Positions 1-9,900 of a DNA stretch of 64,000 bases are shown in pieces. Made by a program: the position numbers and the translations under genes. Under the pieces are notes generated by a model. It was not told the origin of the DNA. It saw only the letters and a program-made list of their open reading frames with translations, and searched no databases. Within the stretch, counting starts at the first letter, position 1; every line of letters begins with the position of its first letter. This DNA comes from Pycnococcus provasolii (lineage: Eukaryota; Chlorophyta; Pseudoscourfieldiophyceae; Pseudoscourfieldiales; Pycnococcaceae), in assembly GCA_938743325.2 (NCBI GenBank), contig OW568865.1, forward strand, positions 682,001-746,000, given 5' to 3'.

Positions 1-66
1 GTGGGTGGGTGGTTATGTCCACCGAATGTCCTGCATTTTTTCCCGGTCCGTCATTCCGCAAGAAAA

Positions 67-1174
67 TCACACAAAGTAATCTGGCGGCGAGCGCTTCACC
101 TTGTTCGCTCCTGCCGCATCAGCACCACCCCGTGGCGGCGCGTGGTCAAACTGCTGAACGGCATGTCCGCAGCTCTCGTCCACCTCGACGATCGCCGCGA
201 GGTTCCCGCAGCGGTAGCAGTAGTTCGGTGCAGAGAACACTGTCACGACACGGTTGTCGTGCATCCAGTTGAATCCCTCCATGACCAGCTGGTGCGCCCT
301 TGCGATGAACTGCAGACCATTTGCGTGGTTGAACTGCTCCGTGATGTCCTGCCCAAACGTGTACCCTGCACCTCGCGGCGAGATTCCCCAACCACACCTG
401 TCCTCTGGGTCACTCCACAAAAGGTCGCAGATAGGACCTTCGTGAGGAACTTCCGTGAAGCGGTCAAGTGCGTTGATGTGGTCGATGGTGTCGAGGCTCG
501 GGCTAAGCCCAGCGTGTGGCGTGAAGATCTGGCCCTCCACGCACGCGGCGAGTGGCAGGTAGTCGAAAAGGTTGGTGATGAACGTCCAAACGCGCGCGGT
601 TCCATATTTCCGCAGGCACTCGTCGTAGAAGCCATAAACCTGTTTTTTTTTTTTGGTGGTGGTGGTGGTGGTGGTGGGCGGGGAAGTTAGCGTGTTTGTT
701 TTGTTTTTATTTTTTGCCTGGAGAGAAACATATGTCAAGTGCGCGCGCGCGTGTGTGCGTGCAACAACGCACCTGCGTGATTTGCCTGGACTCGTGGTTT
801 CCACGGATGATAGTGACGCGGTTTGGCCACCTCACTTTCATGGCGATCACCATGAGCACCGTCTCAACGCTGTAGTACCCGCGATCGACGTAGTCACCCA
901 AGAAGAGGAAGTTGGTTTCCGGCGCCTTTCCTGCGACGTTGAAGAGTTCGAGCAGGTCGTGGAACTGTCCGTGCACGTCTCCGACAATGGTGACAGGGCA
1001 CGACACGGGTTGTACGTTTTTCTCCCTTTCGAGGATTTCCTTGCATTTTTCGCACAGCTCCTTCACTTCCTGCTCCGGGAGTGGCTTGATCTCCGTGAGC
1101 GTATCGATTTGCCTCGTGAGCGATTCGATGTCAGACGCGGACAGCTCCAGGGATGCACCTCGTGCGCCGCCCAT
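67..1174 (-). CDS. Serine/threonine protein phosphatase PP2A catalytic subunit (2 exons)
   Basis: Metallo-phosphatase of the PPP family, predicted catalytic C subunit of PP2A. Exon 1 is 773-1174 and exon 2 is 67-639, joined across a 133-bp GT-AG intron (640-772) in phase 0, giving about 324 residues (PP2A-C is usually about 309). Visible PPP signatures are GDVHG, GDYVDRG, RGNHE, HAGLSP and [11 protein letters not shown], which carry the metal ligands and active-site residues. The protein ends PDYFV. The family tail is TPDYFL, so the tyrosine is kept but the last leucine, which is carboxy-methylated in known PP2A, is valine, and the threonine before PDYF is proline. The N terminus is about 14 residues longer than usual. 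A PP4 or PP6 assignment is less likely because of the PDYF tail. The gene runs toward the left edge and is complete. Confidence 0.93.
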
Positions 1175-2058
1175 TTTGATTTGATTTTATATAAAAAAAA
1201 ATAGAGAGAAGAGAGAGAAGAAGAAGAGGGAAGTCAAGGGAAGATTGACTTGAACGACTCAGGACCTCTCTTTTCAAATGACGACTTAAGCCACAAGAAA
1301 GAAACCAAAGAAGACGGTGTAGACTAAGACTTATAGCCTACTATCGTAGTAAGGACCGAAAGAAGCAAACAAACCAAAAGCACCAGAGAGCAGAGATTCC
1401 GGTACACCTGTATTCAAAGAGCTCCGGAGAGTGTCTTCGAGCCAGTACTGACTGCGTGGGAAGAGAGCTGAGGGGTGGAAATGGAAATGGAAATGGCGCT
1501 ATTCTGACGTCTCCCGAGCCCGGGGGGGAGAAGTCTCCCCCGCGGGGGAGGGGCCCCCGGAAGAGAAGAGAAGAGCGCGCCAAGTAGCCCTGGGAGACCT
1601 TTAAAGAGGCTCAAAACCTCCCCAAAGAGGACCAAAACGCCAAGAGGTCTGGGAGCAACCCCCTAGGGGTCCCTCATTATTCTTTAAAGCCTCCGGAAAA
1701 GTTTACCGTTGAAAGTCACAGGGGTCGGGTCGGGGGCGTGACCAGTGCGGGGCGCTGGTTGGGAGAAAACCCGAAACCCTAATAACCCACCCTGGGGGAA
1801 CGATGGGACCCCTCCCTAACCCGCTCATCGAGGGGATACCTCATTGGTCGCAATACCTTCTTCCACCCTCTTCCCTTCTTCCCCCTCCCTCTTCCCCCTC
1901 TTCCCTCGCTGTACCCGTACAAGAAAGAAACCAACTCTCCCCTCCCCTCACAGTACTGTGGGGCATACGCACACACAGATTCGGTTAGATGGCGGGGGCA
2001 TCGGGCGGGGGCATCGGGCGGGCGCATCTGCAGGCAACCACTCTTCAAGTTACTTCAC
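1175..2058. other. Intergenic region with palindrome cluster upstream of PP2A and the HNH gene
   Basis: No convincing gene. It holds overlapping inverted repeats at about 1524-1560, including a perfect 16-base palindrome at 1535-1550 (CTCCCCCGCGGGGGAG). It also has a CTATCGTAG motif at 1341-1349, a telomere-box-like AAACCCTAATAACCC at about 1768-1782, C/T-rich tracts at 1860-1915, and short direct repeats of GGGGGCATCGGGC near 1994-2020 just before the downstream start codon. Confidence 0.6.
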
Positions 2059-3009
2059 ATGGACAAGGAGAACTGGTTAGACGCTCTTGCCGAAGCCGTC
2101 GGCGATGACGGCGGCATCAACGACGCGAGCGACGCGAGCGACGAGAGCGACGCGAGCGACGAGAGTAGCGACGATGAACATGAAATGTTGTTTCATGAAA
2201 TCGTCGACACTGTAGTAAGCGAATATAAGGAATGTACCAAATGCGGGATTTCTAAATTGAAAAATTGCTTCGGCAAGGATAAAAAAACTAAAGACGGGCT
2301 ATATTATTGCTGTAAGGACTGCCAGAAGGCTCACAGTGCGAAGCGCTATCAAGAAAACAAGGATGGAAAAAAGGCGAGAGCGAGAGCGAACTACGCGAAA
2401 CCTGAAAACAAAGCGAAAAAAGCTGAGTACAATGCGGCTTACACTGCGAAACCTGGAAGAAAAGCGAAAAAAGCTGAGTACAGTGCGGCTTACAATGCGA
2501 AACCTGAAACGAAAACGAAAGTAAACGCTCGCGTAAAAAAACGAAGAGAAACCGACGAGGGATTTCGCATTTCAGATAATTTACGCAATCGCTTGAGAAA
2601 AGCTATGAAAGGAGAACAGAAATCCGCCAGTACGCTGACGCTTGTTGGATTGCAATCAGGAACTGCTATCAACGATTACCTCAACTCAAAGAGTCCGTGG
2701 TTCAAAGAACAAGGCGTGCCGTCGGAAGAATTGGCTACGGATCACATAATTCCTTGCGCAGAGTACGACTTGACGAACCCAGATCACCAGAAAGCTTGCT
2801 TTCATTACATCAACCTACAGCTTCTCACAATGCCCGACAATTTAAAAAAGAGTGATAGAGTGCCCGTCGGTTTCAATTTCGAATCGACCCTAAAAAGGCA
2901 GCTGGATCTGATCGCGCGCATTGAGAAGGATAAACTAACGTACCAACATGTTCTCGAAATGCAGAAGGCTGGGGAATTGTACGAGGTGAAAGGGTACGAG
3001 GTTAAATAA
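2059..3009 (+). CDS. Zinc-ribbon HNH endonuclease, giant-virus type
   Basis: Predicted DNA endonuclease of 316 residues. Residues 20-40 form an Asp/Ser/Glu repeat. A zinc-ribbon-like motif follows (C59-x2-C62 and C85-x2-C88), then basic Lys/Ala/Tyr repeats at about 112-155 made by a 51-bp tandem duplication in the DNA. The HNH nuclease core is at 228-265: the DHIIP motif with D228 and H229, N252 in HYINLQ, and N261 with following lysines in DNLKKSDR. This order (CxxC zinc ribbon, NKEK-like basic repeats, DHIIPC..FDL...CFHY.NLQ...DNLKKSD) is what I know from HNH proteins of phycodnaviruses and other large DNA viruses. The gene is visibly more A/T-rich than its neighbours, which suggests acquisition from a virus, but the reading frame is open from ATG to stop and looks whole. 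Whether it is expressed by the host is unknown. Confidence 0.82.
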   Translation: MDKENWLDALAEAVGDDGGINDASDASDESDASDESSDDEHEMLFHEIVDTVVSEYKECTKCGISKLKNCFGKDKKTKDGLYYCCKDCQKAHSAKRYQENKDGKKARARANYAKPENKAKKAEYNAAYTAKPGRKAKKAEYSAAYNAKPETKTKVNARVKKRRETDEGFRISDNLRNRLRKAMKGEQKSASTLTLVGLQSGTAINDYLNSKSPWFKEQGVPSEELATDHIIPCAEYDLTNPDHQKACFHYINLQLLTMPDNLKKSDRVPVGFNFESTLKRQLDLIARIEKDKLTYQHVLEMQKAGELYEVKGYEVK

Positions 3010-3022
3010 TCTAGTGCCGTCA

Positions 3023-3394
3023 ATGAGCGACGCGGAAAAGGAGGCGGTGAAGACGTACCTCATGCCGAAGCTTGGAGACGATTCCGAGCTGGCGCGCCTA
3101 GAGTCAAAGGTGGATTTATATAATCCTACCACGACTGCCAGGGCGCTAGCGGAGCAGCTCGTCACCGCGTGTGGCGGTGGCGCTGCTTTTTTTTGATGAA
3201 GCGTTTTGCTATTTTTTTGTAGTTGCACTGTAAACATCATTACTATACAGTACTTTTTAACTGCTGCTGCCGCCAAAGCCGAGGCGCAGCGTATCAAGGC
3301 GCAGGAGGAGGAGCAGGCTCGTCTGAAGGTTGAGGCCGAGGTTGCTGCCGCCGCCGAGGCTGAGGCAGTTTCCACGAGCACAGACGATGTGTGA
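3023..3394 (+). CDS. Small hypothetical protein, probably two exons
   Basis: I do not recognise this family. The first ATG after the HNH stop (14 bp away) opens a frame with good coding character to about 3176. A second coding-like segment rich in Ala, Glu and Lys runs from about 3279 to the stop at 3392-3394. A GT-AG intron at 3177-3278 joins them in frame (phase 1) to give about 89 residues: an acidic helical N-terminal half and a coiled-coil-like C-terminal half with a KAQEEEQARLK stretch. The alternative acceptor at 3250 would need a poor donor. The splice sites are inferred, and transcript data could move them. Confidence 0.4.
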
Positions 3395-3473
3395 TACTTT
3401 TTTCGTTTCGTTACGGCGACGACATGAAAAACACGCGCGCAACGTCATGCGAACAACTCTAGAACTCTAGAAA

Positions 3474-3971
3474 ATGGCAGAGCGGGAGGAGTGCGGCATC
3501 GCCGCCAACGCCGTTGGGAACGCCTTGCTTGGAAACAGCACGCAATTGATCGCAATCGAATTGATTGGCATGACACTCACGTGCATGTCGAAAAACGATA
3601 CCGGCACGTGCATGGCAAGTAGCGCGTGTCAAGTCAAGGATGGCGCCTGCTCCGTGTCCACGATTCCGATCTTGGACGCGATGTTCAAGAATTTAGATTT
3701 GACAAACTCGTGGAATAGCGTCATCAAAGACTCGGCGCTGTGCTCAGCGTACGGAGCCGAGTCTAAGACAAAAATGTGTTCGTCGATCGTCGGGTTAGGG
3801 TGGTTAGGGTTAGGGTTAGGGTTAGGGTTAGGGTTAGGTTGGCCGCCCTGCTCCGTCTTGGCCTGCTTGGGGGCCTGGGTTTCAAGCAGTCTGGAGAATC
3901 CCCTTCCCCTATTTTCCTTCTTTTCGCGCGATCAAAAGCCGGATCCGTGGCGGCATTCTCGTCTCCCATGA
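3474..3971 (+). CDS. Hypothetical cysteine-containing protein; 3' end uncertain
   Basis: An ATG-initiated frame whose first about 105 residues look coding: mixed composition, seven cysteines, and alternating hydrophobic segments such as AIELIGMTLTCM. There is no clear signal peptide and I recognise no domain. After about residue 105 the frame runs into the interstitial TTAGGG tract and becomes a Leu-Gly repeat, so the real C terminus is probably elsewhere, for instance after an intron starting near 3789. Treat the 3' part of this interval as unreliable. Confidence 0.35.
   Translation: MAEREECGIAANAVGNALLGNSTQLIAIELIGMTLTCMSKNDTGTCMASSACQVKDGACSVSTIPILDAMFKNLDLTNSWNSVIKDSALCSAYGAESKTKMCSSIVGLGWLGLGLGLGLGLGWPPCSVLACLGAWVSSSLENPLPLFSFFSRDQKPDPWRHSRLP
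3792..3839 (+). repeat. Interstitial telomere-like (TTAGGG)n tract
   Basis: One TTAGGG at 3795, then five uninterrupted TTAGGG units and a partial sixth from 3804 to 3838. It lies 130 bp upstream of the first ATG of the large WW-domain gene and has TTAGGG on that gene's sense strand. Confidence 0.95.
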
Positions 3972-6900
3972 GGTCTCTCGTGAGTGAGAGCAGCAGCAGC
4001 AGCAGCAGCACTCCTGCAGGCACTCCTGGAGCATCTGCGTCATCGATGATGTCTGCACCATGTGAGATACCTGAAGAAGGTTCCGATCCTTCAGGACCTC
4101 CTTCAGGAGTTGCAAAAGGAGGACACCTGCTCTCGTCTTCCTCCTCTCGAGATGATGATAATAAGATTACGCGGCATAATAGGAGGAGGAGTCCTTCTAG
4201 GAATCTTTCTAGGAGGACTCATAGATCTTCACCTTTTTCATCTTTTTCTTCATACTACTCTGGTGGTCGTTCATCTCTCCTTTTTTCGGCGGCGGCGGCG
4301 GCGGCGGCTGTCTCGTGCTCGTCAATTGCGTTTGTACTGATATCTGCACCAACTTCGATCGAAGCACGCGCCTTCTCATCTCCATCTTCGTCAAACCAGA
4401 ACCATGCTAAAATCATGACACTTCACCCGCTACGAGGAGGTGCGGAACTCACCGTCGAAAACGGCATGCCCACGAACGTACGCCTGCTCAACCCAGACGC
4501 TCCCGAAGACGCCGCCACGCTCGAAAACTGCCACCACACTGTCAGTGACAAGGACATTCTGCAGCCTTTCGTACAAGCGCTGAGAGATCCCACCGTGTCC
4601 GTCGCAAGAGCCACGAAAACCGTCTTCGAGGCGGAGGAAGTCGAGCCGTTCGAACACGTGTACTTTGGAGGCGCGAAGATCGGCGTCACGACTGTCTACA
4701 TCTGCTACGGCTCCAACCAAGGCAACGACGGCGACAACAACGCAAGCGCAGATGCCAACCAACAAGCCGTTGCTGACGAGGACGCGGCTTCGAGAAAGCA
4801 CCTCGAAGAGCTCGCGGCGGAGCTGCTAAAGGAGAGTGACGGAGGAAGCACAGAGCATAACTTTGACCCGGAAATCGACGATGACGACCAACACCAAGTG
4901 CAATCCAAAGGGACAGCACAGTCGTCGACGCCGAGTGGCGAAGCCGAACCCGAAGCCGCAACGCCTGTTGACGCCGCGGCGAATCTTCTGCTCGAGGCTG
5001 CGAAGGAGGAGGAGCGCTTAAAGCAGCAGGAGGAGGAGGCTGCGGCGGCAGCGGCACAGGCTGCGGCGGCCCAGCCTGCCCAACCTGAGAGTCGAAAAGC
5101 TCCTTGGGAACGACGATCACATCACGACCATGTTCCCGTCGCCGCCGCATCGCGAGAAGACGACCCCTTCGGAGATGGCCCGATGAGTGCAAAGCTCAGT
5201 GCACAAGAGCTTCCCACAGAAGGACAAGCGAACAGCGAGCCGATTCAAAGGGAGGAGCCAGAACAGACAAAGCCTGCCACAAATGATGTTGAAGAGTCTC
5301 CTGCCACGGCTGACGAGCCGGCTTCTCAGCCTGCTGCTGCAGTCACGGAGGAGACGTTGCCATCGCCACAACAGGAGGAGGAGAAGCCTCCTGCCACGGC
5401 TGACGAGCCGGCTTCTCAGCCTGCTGCTGCAGTCACGGAGGAGACGTTGCCATCGCCACAACAGGAGGAGGAGAAGCCTCCTGCCACGGCTGACGAGCCG
5501 GCTTCTCAGCCTGCTGCTGCAGTCACGGAGGAGACGCTGCCATCGCCACAACAGGAGGAGGAGAAGGCTCCTGCCACGGCTGACGAGCCGGCTTCTCAGC
5601 CTGCTGCTGCAGTCACGGAGGAGACGCTGCCATCGCCACAACAGGAGGAGGAGAAGCCTCCTGCCACGGCTGACGAGCCGGCTTCTCAGCCTGCTGCTGC
5701 AGTCACGGAGGAGACGCAGACGCTACCGCCACAGGAGCAGCAGGAACAGCACGAGCACGAGCAAGAGCAAGAGCAGCCTCCTGCACCTGAGGCTGAGCAG
5801 CAGCCCGAAGCGACGATCGAGCCAGCTCCTCAGCCTGCTGCTGCTGTCACGGAGGAGACGCAGACGCCACCGCCACAGGAGCAGCAGCAGCAGCAACAGC
5901 ACGAGCAAGAGCAGCCTCCAGCACCTGAGGCTGAGCAGCAGCCCGAAGCGACGAACGAGCCGGCTCCTCAGCCTGCTGCTGCTGTCACGGAGGAGACGCA
6001 GACGCCACCGCCACAGGAGCAGGAGCAGCCTCCTGTCACGGCACCGGAGAAGGAGGAGCCACCGCCACCACCACAGCAGGAGCAGCAGCAGCAAGAATCG
6101 CCTCCTGCCAAATCGGATGAGGAGCAGCCTCCTCCCTCGGCAAGCGAGATCGAGGAGGAGGAGGAGGAGGAAGAAGAAGAGGAAGAGGAGGATGGGATGG
6201 ATGGAAGCTTCGAGCCGAATCGCGAATGGAATATGAAGGTAGACATGGGAGAATCGATCACTCCAAAAAGTATGACCCAAGTGCCGCAGAGCGATGTACG
6301 CCGACGCGCAATGCTCGAGGCTGTCGAGATTAGCCGCGAGCAGGCTGAGAAGCGCGAGGCGCTTCGACAGAAGAATGAGGCGGAATTACGGGAACTCGAG
6401 GAGGAAGCGAAGCTCGTTGAAGAGGAGGCGATGCGCGCCGAAGAGGAGAGGCAAGCGCTCTTGAACCCGAAACCTACCGAGGAGACGGCGGGTGCGAATG
6501 CAAATGGGAATTCGGCAGGTGAGCAGTCGGCTTCTGGCGTAGATGCAGGTGCTTCCGAGGCTTCGCAGTCAGAGGTGAGCACCGAAACTGCTACCGCAGT
6601 TGGCGCAGTTCCTGAGGAATCTGAGTCGCCCACTTTGGAAGGCGACGCTGCGCCTGAGAAGAAGGACAGCGAGCCTCCGAGGACGGAAGACGTGTTTGCC
6701 GCTGCTCCCGAAACAGCACAAAATCCTCCTGAAAGTGGTGCTGCAGATAGTACTGTCGAAACCACGGAAGCAATGCCATCCGAACCGGCTGCCGAGGGAA
6801 TGGCAGATCCAATGCCAACTACAACAGAAGCTTCTCACCATCCCGAACCAATTCCTACACCAGAGTCGCCCGCGGCACCCACAACGAACAATGAAGAGGT

Positions 6901-9900
6901 GGCGGCATCACCCGCTACGGACGCTCAAGTGGCGCCGGAGATTCCCTTGGTGCATGCCGACGAATTGCTTGACAAGCCTGCCGAACACCCACCGGCACAG
7001 GACGTTGCAGCGGCCACCGAACCACCCGAAATCAACAAAGCTGCGTTGGGTGATGCTGCGGCTGCGGCTGCAGCAGTAGCCGAGCAAGAGAAGCAGAAGC
7101 GTGACCTGGACGAGGAGGAAGAGGAGCGTCTCGAACGCGAGCTTGCTGAGAAGGCGCGCGCGGAAGAGGAGGCTGCAGAAGCGAAAGCTGCTGCAGCAGC
7201 TGCAGCGGCAGAAGAGGAGACCAGAAAGGCGGAAGAGCAGGCCAAGATTGCTAAAGAGGAGGAGGAACGCAAACGTGCTGAAGAGGAGGCGCGAATCCGT
7301 GAGCAGGAGGAGGAAGAGAGGAGGAAAGCGGAACAAGCTGCTTTGGAAGCGGAGGCTGCCGCGATGGATGAGAAACCGCCACTGCCGCCGGACTGGACAG
7401 AAGTGCCGCTTAGCACACCGATGAATATCTATGGCCACACATACACGGAGTACTATCACAACAGCCGAACTGGTGCAACGCAGTGGGACCGTCCAAATGC
7501 ACCCGCTCGAAGAGAGGAGGGCGCGGAGTCCGTCTCGACGGACGCACAGCAGAAGGGAGATTCTGAACCTGTACCAGAGGAGGCTGCGACCCAAGAGCAG
7601 GCATCATCGGTTACAGCTGACTCTTCGGCGACAGCGCCGCCATTGCAATCCACGGAGACGATTACGACGGAACCTCCGTCCTCGGCGTCACCTGAGACTG
7701 GGGAAGTCGGGGAAGTGGTGCAGCAGATATCAACGGAGACCACCGAGGCACTCACCACGGAGCCGCCACCGTCAACGACGGCACCACCAGGTTCGTCAGA
7801 GCCAGTGGCTGACCCGGTGCCGACGGAACCGGTGCCGACGGAATCGGTGCCGACGGAATCGGTGCCGACGGAACCGGTGCCGACGGAACCGGTGCCGACA
7901 GAACCGGTGCCGACGGAACCAGATGGTTCCAAGGAGCAGCAGGAGTCTGGGGCATCGGAACCAGAGGAGAGGAACATGGCAGCTACGGAAACGTTAACAA
8001 CAACTGAAATACCGTCAAAGACGCAAGACGAGGTTGTTGACGAGGCGGAGAAGAATGAATCCTCTCAAGAGAAAGGCGTTGATGCAACCGGCTCCGTTAG
8101 TGATGCTCAAGGTGACGTGGTGCCGTCTGATTCCGTTGTCTTCGACGAGACGGCCAAAGCGGCGGAAGTTTCTGGGTCAAATCAAGCTGGTGATGAAGCA
8201 TACGACGCATACTACGCAGAGTCATTGCAGGCTAACGAGCCACAAGCTAACGAGCCTCCGTCGTCATCGGAGAATGCCGAGGTACCATCAGAACCGCAAG
8301 GTGGCCAGACAACTCAGTCCACGCATGCTGACAAGCGTCATCCGTGCGCATGCGTTCCATACTGGAGCTGCGCACCACCGAGCATGCTTCTTCACGGCCC
8401 GCCGAAAACGGGTGCAAAGGCTTTGCCACCGTTCCCGGCATTTTGCTCTCGACCTCCGCCCCCTGCGCCAGATGCGGAGAGCCCCTGCGTGCTCCCCTTA
8501 TCTCCCGTGTCTGGATTTGCGGGCATGCCTTCTACGACAGCCTGCGTGATCCTACAAGCTGTGGCGTCAGCCGCGCGCGGAGCTTCCTCAGCCACCGTCG
8601 GCGATTCACCGCCTCCACTGGGCGTCTCAGCTCTTGGCCCGTTCCAGCCAATCCTGGTGAGCTTCCTTGCGATGGCAGCGTGGCGCCTTCTCATTGGCGC
8701 GCTGCGGTCGGACAAAGATTTTGCCGACGCGCTGACGCCAGCAAAGCAAGTTGGCGGCGCGGCGACTGTCACTCCATCCGGGCGTGACACCGGCAACGTG
8801 CCGATGACAGCTCACCCTATGGCAACGCTTCACCGAAGAGAACGAGGCGGTGCGCCCGCTCTTGTTCCTCAACCCAACTTCGCACCCACGACGATGGATC
8901 AGCAGCAGCAGCCGAGCGCACAGCCGCCGATGATCCCGATGATGCCGACGGCTGATACTGGAGCGTCAGGTGTGCCATCCATACCCATGGGCTTGCCCAA
9001 TAGCCCAAGCGGCATGCTGGACAAGATTGCCGCCGCGGGTGGATCGGCCTCTGCCAGCCCCACAGCAAAAGAGGCGGAGCTGCGACGCAGAGGTCTTGCC
9101 GGCAATGCCGGCTTCGGTCATGCCACGGCCAGCGCCGATGCACCGTACGCGCCGGAGGAGATCGCGACAGCCGATACCACGGCTGCGTCATCTGACGCAG
9201 CATCGTGGGCCATGGATAGCGGCGGATTCGACGCCGGCGGTGCGTCATCCACCCCCATGGTTCCGTCGGATCTCCATGCCGCGGCTCTTGCAGCAGCAGG
9301 TCGCGCGGAGCGAGCTCGCGTTGCTTGCTGGGACGAGGCTGTGCAGCTGCATTGGCACGTTGCTTGGCAGACGGCTAAGGTGGAGGCTGAGTCTGCAGAA
9401 ACTCCCGTCGCGCCCGTCCCTCCGTCGGAGGAGGAGGTTCGCACGAGCGCGGAGTCGACGTACTACACCGTGCTTGCCGAGGGCAAGGTGGACGAGGCTC
9501 GCGCTGGTTTAGTGGCGACTTGCGGCTGGTCGGAGGAGGAGGCGTCGTCTTTCATGTCTCAGTATTCTGCGGCATTCGCTTCGTTCCTCGCCGCATTGAC
9601 GGGCGAGGCGGATATGAGCACCGGTGGCGCGTCGCTCGGTGGCGGAGGAGCGGCGTCGTCTCACCCTGCGATGGCTCTGGCGGTGGCGGAGGATGCGCTG
9701 TCTGGTCTTGAGTCGCGTCTCGTTCGTGCAGGCGTGGATTCGATGGACGGCGAGGAGGGTCGTCCTCACGCTGGCCGTGTGATGCGCCTGCTTCACCTCG
9801 GCGAGTCTGCGGCGTCGCTGTACAAGGCTGCGGACGCCGCGGCGAAGGCGGTGGAGTTGCACACGAACCCTGCGTCGGGTGAGTACGTGTCGGCGCCTTC

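Noticed and set aside
4046-4414. Signal-peptide or bipartite plastid leader in the N terminus of the WW protein (Ala-rich patch followed by EARAFSSP)
   Set aside because: The patch is preceded by about 100 Ser/Arg-rich residues and the start codon is uncertain; other plastid proteins here have simple transit peptides.
5117-6280. Long antisense and alternate-frame open frames across the WW-gene repeats
   Set aside because: They are mirror products of the in-frame minisatellite (Leu/Arg-rich nonsense); the Pro/Glu frame is the one that continues into the WW domain.
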